DNA of 64,000 nt. It comes from Coneutiohabitans sp964457925 (GTDB taxonomy: Bacteria; Zhuqueibacterota; Zhuqueibacteria; Zhuqueibacterales; Zhuqueibacteraceae). The stretch spans positions 1 to 64,000 of the forward strand of contig CAYWGH010000028.1 of assembly GCA_964457925.1 (NCBI GenBank), written 5' to 3'. Position numbers and translations under genes: made by a program. The notes below the pieces were generated by a model. That model did not search any database and was not told the DNA's origin. It worked only from the letters and a program-made list of their open reading frames with translations. This document shows positions 52,528-59,988 of this stretch, in pieces; within the stretch, counting starts at the first letter, position 1; the number at the start of each line of letters is the position of its first letter.

Positions 52528-53754
52528 TCACCGCAAACTCAATTCACCCGCGCGATTGATCACAAAGACTTTTTTATCCCCCTCGGCTGCCAACACCTCT
52601 CCGGTTTCGCCATCATAAAATCGCAGCTCTAAATTTTGCCCTTTCAAGTCAAAGCGCACAAAGCCGTGTTTGCTGATGCCCTTTTGTTTGACGTTATCAT
52701 CCGCATCGAAACGGTTCCACCAGGTATATTCCCCGCGCTGGGGATTGCCGGCTTTCACGCGACTCGCCTTTGCGCCGGCGCCGGAAACGACATGAACCCT
52801 GGGGGCGCCGGTATTTTTATAAACCAGTTGTAAAATATGTTCGTGTCCGGCAATCGCAGCCTGAATCGTTACGCCGCTGCGCGCAATGGCGGCTTGCACG
52901 GCGCGTATGTAGGACTGATATTTCGGAGCGCAGGTATCTTCGGGATCAAGCAAATTCACCGCAAAAGCGACAGCGTTGGAATCTTTGCTGCACGGGTTGA
53001 GATAGTGCACGGAATTCGCTTCCTCGTCCCAGTGTTTGTAGCCGCCGTGCGGCCCAAGCGAGTGGAACGGATGATGCGCGAAAAGCAGGCGCCATTTCAC
53101 GCGGTCGTTCTGTTTATGCGCCACCAGCAATTGATACAGGCTGTCCAGCGCGGGCTGCCAGGTGGTTGTGTCCGTGCGCAGCGGCAGCGCAGAATCGAAA
53201 AAGATCATTTGGATTTTGTTCGTGTCCGGGCCATACAACACGGTTTGAGGCAAACCGTTGTAGTACGTCCAGGCGCGGATGGTGTCCGCGCGCTGGTTGC
53301 CGAGATCACTAATGCCGTAGGGCGCGGTTTGCACGCTGTAAATATTCAACGGCAGTTTGAAATCAACCGCCAGAAAAGCATAATAATCGTGATTGCCGGC
53401 GAGCGCATGCACCTGAGTCCGGCCCAAACTGTTCGTCACCTCGTTGAATGGGCCGAGCACCGATTTAACCTTTTCTGCCACCTTCGCGCGCGGAATATTC
53501 AAGCCGATGGGATAAAAATTATCGCCCAGAAAGATCAGAGCGTGAAATTTATCTTCACGATACATTTTACGCATGACGGCGGCGTTATGGCCGAGAATGT
53601 CGCCTGCTTCGCCAACGTCGCCGATGGCGACGAAGGAGAAATCGGCCTGGGTGGGCTGAAAGCGAACGATGGACGGACCGCAATGAAGCGACAAAAAGAA
53701 AATCGTTACGATGACCAAAAGTTTCAGAAAGAACTTGCTGTCGTGTGTGAACAT
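52528..53754 (-). CDS. Calcineurin-like metallophosphatase lipoprotein
   Basis: A 408-residue protein with a lipoprotein signal (LLVIVTIFFLSLHC, lipobox Cys). Metallophosphoesterase ligands are all present: FVAIGDVGEAGD, IFLGDNFYPIG, HALAGNHDYYAF, LLFAHHPFHSLGPHG and IAGHEHILQLV. The pattern GDNFY and GNHDYY resembles purple-acid/tartrate-resistant-type phosphatases. It likely dephosphorylates an extracellular or periplasmic phosphoester. The Met at 53754 puts the lipobox near residue 26; an upstream Met at 53778 is possible. Confidence 0.88.
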   Translation of the reverse strand: MFTHDSKFFLKLLVIVTIFFLSLHCGPSIVRFQPTQADFSFVAIGDVGEAGDILGHNAAVMRKMYREDKFHALIFLGDNFYPIGLNIPRAKVAEKVKSVLGPFNEVTNSLGRTQVHALAGNHDYYAFLAVDFKLPLNIYSVQTAPYGISDLGNQRADTIRAWTYYNGLPQTVLYGPDTNKIQMIFFDSALPLRTDTTTWQPALDSLYQLLVAHKQNDRVKWRLLFAHHPFHSLGPHGGYKHWDEEANSVHYLNPCSKDSNAVAFAVNLLDPEDTCAPKYQSYIRAVQAAIARSGVTIQAAIAGHEHILQLVYKNTGAPRVHVVSGAGAKASRVKAGNPQRGEYTWWNRFDADDNVKQKGISKHGFVRFDLKGQNLELRFYDGETGEVLAAEGDKKVFVINRAGELSLR

Positions 53755-53865
53755 GAATCGTCTCTTGGTTGATGTCATCGAAGAATTCAGGTATTTTTGA
53801 AAACAACAGCATCTAGGGATGCCGGATGGTTGCGGCTTTCCTCCGACAGACCCGGCAAAAAGCAA

Positions 53866-53942
53866 AAATCCGCAGAATTCTCAGATTTACACCGATGCCT
53901 GATTGCAAGGTATCGGTGTTTATCCGCGCCATCTGCGGATTT
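53866..53942. repeat. Nested palindromic element near the phosphatase gene
   Basis: Outer arms AAATCCGCAGA (53866-53876) and TCTGCGGATTT (53932-53942) enclose inner arms ACACCGAT (53889-53896) and ATCGGTGT (53912-53919), all perfect. It is upstream of the phosphatase gene and about 70 bases beyond the 3' end of the PorV gene, so could terminate the latter. The layout resembles the nested palindrome at 18964. Confidence 0.75.
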
Positions 53943-54011
53943 AACATTGAGATTCGCAGGGGAAAGATGCAGAGAACAAAATCTCAGGATTGGTGAAAGC
54001 GTGTGCAGCAG

Positions 54012-55043
54012 TTATAGTTTAAGAATTGCTGTGAACCGGCTGGCGCTGCCCAAATTGCCGAACTCAGTATACGAAAAATCCAGATTCAGATGAAAGACTT
54101 TCATCGGCAAGGCCACACCCGCACCAAACGTGAAGGTCTCCTCATCGACGTTAGTGCGGTAACCTCCGCGCAGCGCGAGTGCTTTGCGCCACCAATATTC
54201 CGCGCCGAGATTGAGATTTTCGGCATTGTCGTTGGGATGATTGAGTTGCAGCGCCGCCGTGACTTTGTGTTCCGCCTGATTGACGATTTCCGTGGCAAAG
54301 CCGATGCGGAAAATCGTCGGCGGCGCAAAATCTTGAAAGCTGCTGGTCCGCGAGCCGTCGCGAAAATCAAGCGTGCCCGAGGGCTTGATATTCGTGCCAA
54401 AATTCGACACCGAGATGGCAAAGCGCGAGGTGCCAAAGCCGGTCCAATAATACGTGCCGAAATCAACGAACACATTGCGCGCGTGCAACTCGGCCAGCGT
54501 TTCATCGACATACTTGAGCGTCACGCCCATGCTGAAGCGATCGGTCATGCGCCGCGCGAACGAAAGCCCCACGGCAAGATCACCGAACGAAACAAAGTTG
54601 CCGGTGCCGAGCGGCTGGTACACCGTGGTTTCCTCGAAATCATCCGTATGCAGCGCGGTCACGCTTATGCCCAGCGCGTTCAATTCACCCAGGCGATGAA
54701 CATACCCGGCGAACTCGTGCTTTACTTCCACAGGCCAGTTCACATGAGAGAAGATGAATTCGCTTTTGTTCATCTGGGCAATGCCCGCGGGATTCCAATA
54801 CAACGCAGAAGCATCATTCGCCAGCGCCACGAAGGCCTCGCCCATGCCCACGGCGCGCCCGCCCACGCCGATTTTGAGAAATTGCGCCATGGCCGTGCCC
54901 GCGCGCTGATTGCCGAGAATGGGAATAAGCTGGGCGCGCGACGTTGTGGCGCTGAAAAAAATGAACAATAAGCCAGCGCATAGAACGATCCGTGTTTTGG
55001 GCATTGTGTTCTGTTGGAACGCTTTCATCGGCTTGATTCTCAT
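54012..55043 (-). CDS. PorV/PorQ-family outer-membrane protein
   Basis: A 343-residue protein with a signal segment (TRIVLCAGLLFIFFSATTSR) followed by LGNQRAGTAMAQFLKIGVGG, then RAVGMGEAFVALANDASALY and WNPAGIA, the family signature. The rest has many amphipathic strands of a barrel (FARRMTDRFSMGVTLKYV, TSRFAISVSNFGTN, LNLDFSYTEFGN at the end). PorV is the T9SS outer-membrane partner that carries cargo to its attachment complex. Many FCB genomes hold several PorV/PorQ paralogues, so an exact role is not fixed. The ATG at 55043 overlaps the stop of the small upstream frame as ATGA, which supports this start; later Met codons at 55028 and 55004 are possible. Confidence 0.88.
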   Translation of the reverse strand: MRIKPMKAFQQNTMPKTRIVLCAGLLFIFFSATTSRAQLIPILGNQRAGTAMAQFLKIGVGGRAVGMGEAFVALANDASALYWNPAGIAQMNKSEFIFSHVNWPVEVKHEFAGYVHRLGELNALGISVTALHTDDFEETTVYQPLGTGNFVSFGDLAVGLSFARRMTDRFSMGVTLKYVDETLAELHARNVFVDFGTYYWTGFGTSRFAISVSNFGTNIKPSGTLDFRDGSRTSSFQDFAPPTIFRIGFATEIVNQAEHKVTAALQLNHPNDNAENLNLGAEYWWRKALALRGGYRTNVDEETFTFGAGVALPMKVFHLNLDFSYTEFGNLGSASRFTAILKL

Positions 55044-55231
55044 AGTTGAAATGATCTTTTCTCGCCTTCGCGCTCGCCCCAAACCACGCCGTGAAATTGG
55101 CGGGCGGCAGCAAACGCCATTTCCCTTGCAATCTTCTGCATTCGAATCAAAACAGCGATTTTCTCGTCGAACGAAAGCTTTGCCAGTTCGCGGCAGTGCT
55201 GTGCTTTGAGCTTCACGATATCATATGTCAT
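55040..55231 (-). pseudogene. Small second frame of a decayed nucleotidyltransferase-type pair
   Basis: A 63-residue frame (MTYDIVKLKAQHCRELAKLS, then FDEKIAVLIRMQKIAREM) resembles the short partner protein found next to nucleotidyltransferase-family antitoxin/toxin genes (pattern FxEKIxxLxxLQKIAREI). It overlaps the preceding frame, and its stop overlaps the PorV start by four bases. It may still be translated, but its partner is a remnant, so its function is doubtful. Confidence 0.45.
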
Positions 55232-55376
55232 CTTTGAGCCTCTGCCATTTTGTAGTCAAATCGTAGTTCGGAGAGTCTCCTGTGGCGTAATCTTCAAGCA
55301 AGCGATGATCTCGCAGTTTGTTGATCACTTTCAAAACCGGCGCGATCAAACTCACGGTGGAAATTTTCCGTTTCAT
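55221..55376 (-). pseudogene. Internally deleted nucleotidyltransferase (AbiEii-like) gene
   Basis: A 51-residue frame begins MKRKISTVSLIAPVLKVINK and LRDHRLLEDYA, the usual N terminus of a small nucleotidyltransferase family (normally continuing IGGATA). Instead it jumps to TTKWQRLKDDI and a stop, similar to that family's C terminus. The catalytic middle of roughly 130 residues is missing. Identification is from remembered pattern. Confidence 0.5.
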
Positions 55377-55411
55377 TTCGAACTTTCATTCACTCAAATT
55401 ATTTCATTCGC

Positions 55412-58282
55412 TTAAAACCTCACCGCCAATCCGACTCTGACATTTCGTTGCGTCAAATATCTCGCCGGATTAAACGGAAACGGATCGAGCGGCGCCTGCG
55501 TGTCGGGATAGAATGGATCGTTCCAGCTCGTGGGCGTGGCATCGCCAAGCTCATACGCTTGGCCGGTTACCGGATTGATGATTTGCGAGTTTTTGCGATC
55601 GAACAAATTCACCACCTCGATTTGAAAGGTATAACTCAAGCCCGCAAGCCGAAAATACTTTTCAAAATTTAAATTAACCCAAAACCAGGTTGCCGCCAGC
55701 TTGCCATAAGGATCATCCGGCTCGCCGTTTTGATCCAGATCATCTTCGTACTCGGGCCGGCCATTGAGCAACGTTGTGCCGGTGAAGTAGTACGGCGTGT
55801 AACGCTTGCCCGCTTGCGCGAAAGCGCGCAGGTTGAGATTCCAGTTGTCCGGAATTCTCACGCCGAAAACTTTCGGGCCTTCGCCTTCGTCGAGATTGAA
55901 ATTCGCCACCGCGCTCACCTGCCAGGGGCGATCCCAAATGAGGTAATCCTCCGTAATCGGTTTTTCATTCAACGTGCCTTGCGCCACCAGAAACGCATCA
56001 TCGGGTGAAGAACTTTTGCCGGTGGCCAGGGAATACGAGCCGCTGATCGAACCGGTGAGAAAATTGCCGGCGCGCTTGCGATATTCGACTTCGAGGCCGC
56101 GGCTGCGCGAATAATCGAGGTTGAGATACGTGGTGAAAGTTCGGCCTGAGAGCCGGCCGCTGCCGCGAAAATTCACGGTCGTGACATAATCGAAAATATC
56201 TTTGTAATAAGCAGTGACCGTGAACACATCGTTTTCAGTAAATTTGTGCCGCACGCCGAATTCATACGCCACCGTGGTTTCATAATCAAGATTGGGATTG
56301 CCGAATTTCTGAAACGTCGACTTCGCGCTGTTTTCGCCCAGCTTGGCATATACAAATTGTGGTTTGGGGCGTTTGGAAAAATGACCGTAAGAGAAGAACA
56401 GCATTTGATTGTCGGTGATGGGATGCGAGATGCCCAGGCGCGGGCTGACGCGGCCGCGCCAGCGCCGCCCGAAAAAATTGTGCGTCTCGTTTTTGAATTG
56501 CTGCCGCGTGGCCGCACTAATCGTTACGATTTCAGGGTTGTTCACGGCATCTTCGACAAACTTGCCGGGAAACCAATAATCGAAACGCAAACCCAGGTTG
56601 GCAATCAAACCCTTGAATTTGATTTGATCTTGCGCATACATGCTGCCGTAAGCCGGATTGACGCGATAGATGTCGTTGTTCAAACCCAGACCGCCGAACC
56701 AGGGCCGGAAAATGTCAATCATCTGCATCTCGGCGAATTGCGTTTCGAAGCCCGCTTTGAATTTGTGCGTGTTGTCGGCGGTGTGGCGATTGAGATCGAA
56801 TTTGAGCGTGTATTCATCAACGTAATGATCGTGCCAGGTGGCGCCGTTGCCATAATCCCAAAAACCGTCGCCGGGAAACACCGAAACGATGCTGCTGTCG
56901 GCGTTATAAAAATAATCGATCGGCGTCGTGACAATATCCTGCGGCTCTTCGTATTCCGTCCAATGTTTGCCGCTCACATCGCTGCGCAAATTCGTGAAGA
57001 AGCGCGACAGTTTGATTTCATAGAAGGTTTTGGTGTTGAGCGTATGTGTCCATGACAGCGCCACATTTTTGTTGAGATGGGTGAAGGTCTGAAAATTATC
57101 CAGATTCTTTTCGAAATCGTAGGGGTAACCCGGGCTGGGTTCCACATATTCCAGATTGGTTTGCAGTGATTTTTCGTTTTGATTGATTGAAACCGATTGA
57201 TTGCCGGAAATCATGAGTTTGTGCGTCGGCGTGATTTTCCACGTCAACTTGAGCAAGCCTGACCAGTTGTTGTCCTGGCGCGGCGCGAAGGCCTTGCCGT
57301 GAAACGTGGAGGAGTAGAGTTGGCGAGCGCTGGTGCGCAAATAGGTATCGCTGGTCAAGGCGTACAAATTGCCAAAGATGCTGAACGTGCCGGGCACGCG
57401 CACACCGAACGCTGGCAAAATGAGGTTGGTAACCGGCTCCGGGCCGCTCAGGCTGATCTCTGCAACATCGGTGCGAAAGCTGTGGCTGTTTTTTGTGCTG
57501 AAGGTGCCGATGATGGGCGTGCCGGGATCGAAGCTGCCGAAGTGGTCGCGTTTGTAAGCCAGTGAGCCCCGGTATGACGCTCCCCCTTCTTTGGTACGCA
57601 CGTTGATGATGCCGGACATGGCCTGGCCATATTCAGCGTTGAAGCCGCCGGTGATGACTTCCACTTCTTCAATCGCATCGGCGCTCAACTGTAAACCGAA
57701 GCCCGTGCCCGCCAGCGGATCCTGCACTGAGATGCCGTCGAGCAAATAAGCGTTCTCATAAGCACGGCCGCCGCGAATGTGAATCTCATTGTCGTTTTGT
57801 ACAGCGCCCACCTGCGCTGCGACGATGTCTTGCACATTCTCCACGATTTGGTTTTCAATTTCTGCGCTGCTCACGCTGCGCCGGCTGGAAGTTTCTTCGA
57901 GATCAAACAACGGCTTTTCACCAATTACCACGACTTCCTGTCCCAGCGCCAACACGGTTGATTCGAGCTTGAAGTTCAACGCCGTTGCCGCGCCGGCAGT
58001 TACTTTCACGCCGGTGTTCTGCACCTGTTTGTAGCCCAGCATAGAGACTTCGATGGTATACACACCGGGATTGATGTTGGCAATGGTGTAGGCGCCGTCA
58101 ATTGAAGTGGCCGCGCCGTAATACGTGCCTTTGATCAATACATGCACCCCGGGCAAGCCCTCGCCGGTTTCTTTGTCGGTAATGCGGCCAGTGATGCTGC
58201 CCTTGGTTTGCGCGTACAGCAGGCTCATCGCGCTGAACACGTACAGAATCAGAAGGAGGAAGGGAAGATTCTTGCGTTTCAT
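55412..58282 (-). CDS. TonB-dependent receptor with carboxypeptidase-regulatory N-terminal domain
   Basis: A 956-residue outer-membrane receptor: signal peptide (MKRKNLPFLLLILYVFSAMS), a carboxypeptidase D-regulatory-like domain at about 25-110 (GSITGRITDKETGEGLPGVH), a plug domain at about 130-245 (EIHIRGGRAYENAYLLDGIS, IEEVEVITGGFNAEYGQAMS, GIINVRTKEGG) and a long beta barrel ending NVRVGLAVRF with terminal Phe. Such receptors import siderophores, cobalamin, oligosaccharides or peptides; ligand unknown, and no SusD partner is next to it. Start at 58282 places the signal peptide correctly. Confidence 0.92.
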   Translation of the reverse strand: MKRKNLPFLLLILYVFSAMSLLYAQTKGSITGRITDKETGEGLPGVHVLIKGTYYGAATSIDGAYTIANINPGVYTIEVSMLGYKQVQNTGVKVTAGAATALNFKLESTVLALGQEVVVIGEKPLFDLEETSSRRSVSSAEIENQIVENVQDIVAAQVGAVQNDNEIHIRGGRAYENAYLLDGISVQDPLAGTGFGLQLSADAIEEVEVITGGFNAEYGQAMSGIINVRTKEGGASYRGSLAYKRDHFGSFDPGTPIIGTFSTKNSHSFRTDVAEISLSGPEPVTNLILPAFGVRVPGTFSIFGNLYALTSDTYLRTSARQLYSSTFHGKAFAPRQDNNWSGLLKLTWKITPTHKLMISGNQSVSINQNEKSLQTNLEYVEPSPGYPYDFEKNLDNFQTFTHLNKNVALSWTHTLNTKTFYEIKLSRFFTNLRSDVSGKHWTEYEEPQDIVTTPIDYFYNADSSIVSVFPGDGFWDYGNGATWHDHYVDEYTLKFDLNRHTADNTHKFKAGFETQFAEMQMIDIFRPWFGGLGLNNDIYRVNPAYGSMYAQDQIKFKGLIANLGLRFDYWFPGKFVEDAVNNPEIVTISAATRQQFKNETHNFFGRRWRGRVSPRLGISHPITDNQMLFFSYGHFSKRPKPQFVYAKLGENSAKSTFQKFGNPNLDYETTVAYEFGVRHKFTENDVFTVTAYYKDIFDYVTTVNFRGSGRLSGRTFTTYLNLDYSRSRGLEVEYRKRAGNFLTGSISGSYSLATGKSSSPDDAFLVAQGTLNEKPITEDYLIWDRPWQVSAVANFNLDEGEGPKVFGVRIPDNWNLNLRAFAQAGKRYTPYYFTGTTLLNGRPEYEDDLDQNGEPDDPYGKLAATWFWVNLNFEKYFRLAGLSYTFQIEVVNLFDRKNSQIINPVTGQAYELGDATPTSWNDPFYPDTQAPLDPFPFNPARYLTQRNVRVGLAVRF

Positions 58283-58478
58283 GGTTACACCCAACGGTTT
58301 TTTACATCGGATAGCAGCGGCCAACGGATTTTCTCGCGTAAGTTTTCATCTGGTTTGCCAAAGGGCAAAAGCAAAATCCTAGTGACGGTATGCAATCTTC
58401 CGATAATTCAACCCTGCCTGCAGAAGGGTTTGACAAACGGCAATTCTGTATCCTGGCCCGTGTGTTTCAAAGACAAAA

Positions 58479-59867
58479 TCATTGGAATATTTCCGTCAAA
58501 ATTTTTCGAATCAACTCTGCCGCCGTACCGTCGCCGTCCAACGCTGCAATCGGCAATCCCATAAACACGAATGATGAGGCGCCGTCAACCACAGCCATCA
58601 CCGGTGTGCCGGGCCATTGGCTGGCGCTGGCAGGCAGTACATAGAGTGTATCCGAACTGATTTTCGGCACTAAAGGGAAAACATTGGGGATGATTGCCGT
58701 GTTGACGCGCAACGGCGGAAAACCTCTCGCGGCGAATTTGGTTGCCGGCTGAATGATTTGATTGCGCGTGATGCGGCTGATCCTGGCGCCGAGGCTGTCA
58801 ACCGGCGAAAAGTCCAGCGGGTCGCCTTGATTGGTGGTGAATTCCTGAAAGGAAGTGGTCATGATCAGCTTGCCGCCGCTTGCGAGAAATGGTGTGATGC
58901 TGACCTGGGCTTTTTCCAAATTGGGTTCGGTGTCAGCATACCAGAAAATGCGATCGAATAATTTCAGCGTGCCGAGAAAAGCTTGCGCCGAAGGCGGCTT
59001 GAGCGCGCCGCCATTGCTCTTGATATCCCAGACTTCGACCGGGCCCACGAGGTTTTGCAGCGTCGTGCGATAGAAATTCCCCGCATTGTCGTTGACGTTG
59101 TAATCATCGAGCAGCAAAAATTTGCTGGCCGGTTCTTTCACATACCAAGCCTCGCCGGCGCTGCGCGGCATGCGAATGATCTGGCTGCGCGCGCCGGCGA
59201 GGTCGATGGCGCGCAGATAAAAGACATGCGGCCCCCGCCTCAACCCCTCGGCCGCGGTCAACGTGATGCTGCGCGTGCGCGCGTCGAGATCTCGCCAGGC
59301 CGCATTGGTGTCATCCAGCACGTATTGAAATTTCTCGATGGTGTCATCGCCATCGAGATCGCTGCTTGCCCAATTAAAGGTCGCGACCGTGAACGTGGTG
59401 TCCGGCACATCCGTGCCGATGGGAAACTCAACCACCGGACGGGTATTGACGACCGGGAATGGTTGCGCCGCCGCGGTGGGATCCGTCGCGCCTTGATCAT
59501 CAACGGCTTTGACACGCAGTGTGTACGTTGTGTCCGTGCCTTCCAGACGCAGCGTGAACGTTTCTCGCGTCTTTGTGGTGAATGTCCAGGACGCCACGGG
59601 CGAGATGTTAGTCCAATTCGTCAACTCCGGGGCATTGTTATCGAACGTATAGATGAATCCCACGACGGTGCCATCAGGATCATCACCCCACCAATGCAAT
59701 GTCTGCCGGCTGATTGCAGCATTGAGATCGCGCTCGGAGAAGATTGAGATAAAGGTCTCCGGCGGCTGGTTCGGATGAGGGTTATCGCTGAAGTTCTCCG
59801 AGCAGGCAATAAACAGGAAGCATGCGACCGGAAAAACTGCTTCTAAAAATTTACTGCTCTGGCGCAT
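58479..59867 (-). CDS. Lipoprotein with beta-sandwich repeats, function unknown
   Basis: A 462-residue protein with a lipoprotein signal (AVFPVACFLFIAC then Ser). Two Ig/FnIII-like segments follow (HWWGDDPDGTVVGFIYTFDN at about 55-140, FNWASSDLDGDDTIEKFQYV at about 165-240). From about 245 the sequence (KFLLLDDYNVNDNAGNFYRT, GGKLIMTTSFQEF) looks like a flavodoxin/glutamine-amidotransferase-like alpha/beta domain of the kind seen in secreted FCB proteins. It lies between the TonB receptor and a lamin-tail T9SS protein on the same strand. Confidence 0.7.
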   Translation of the reverse strand: MRQSSKFLEAVFPVACFLFIACSENFSDNPHPNQPPETFISIFSERDLNAAISRQTLHWWGDDPDGTVVGFIYTFDNNAPELTNWTNISPVASWTFTTKTRETFTLRLEGTDTTYTLRVKAVDDQGATDPTAAAQPFPVVNTRPVVEFPIGTDVPDTTFTVATFNWASSDLDGDDTIEKFQYVLDDTNAAWRDLDARTRSITLTAAEGLRRGPHVFYLRAIDLAGARSQIIRMPRSAGEAWYVKEPASKFLLLDDYNVNDNAGNFYRTTLQNLVGPVEVWDIKSNGGALKPPSAQAFLGTLKLFDRIFWYADTEPNLEKAQVSITPFLASGGKLIMTTSFQEFTTNQGDPLDFSPVDSLGARISRITRNQIIQPATKFAARGFPPLRVNTAIIPNVFPLVPKISSDTLYVLPASASQWPGTPVMAVVDGASSFVFMGLPIAALDGDGTAAELIRKILTEIFQ

Positions 59868-59933
59868 AGAGATAACCTTCTCGTTTTATCCAACTGGTTT
59901 GATGATCGGGCCGGAATGCTGCAATCAACAACA

Positions 59934-59970
59934 AGAAGCAGCCGGAGGGCATTTCAAGTCCGGCTGCTTC
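59934..59970 (-). terminator. Terminator hairpin after the lamin-tail gene
   Basis: GAAGCAGCCGGA (from 59935) and TCCGGCTGCTTC (to 59970) form a perfect 12-base stem with a short loop, about 20 bases past the minus-strand stop at 59989. On the minus strand the stem is followed by TTGTTGTTGATT. Confidence 0.75.
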
Positions 59971-59988
59971 TTATCCAACAGAGTCAAA

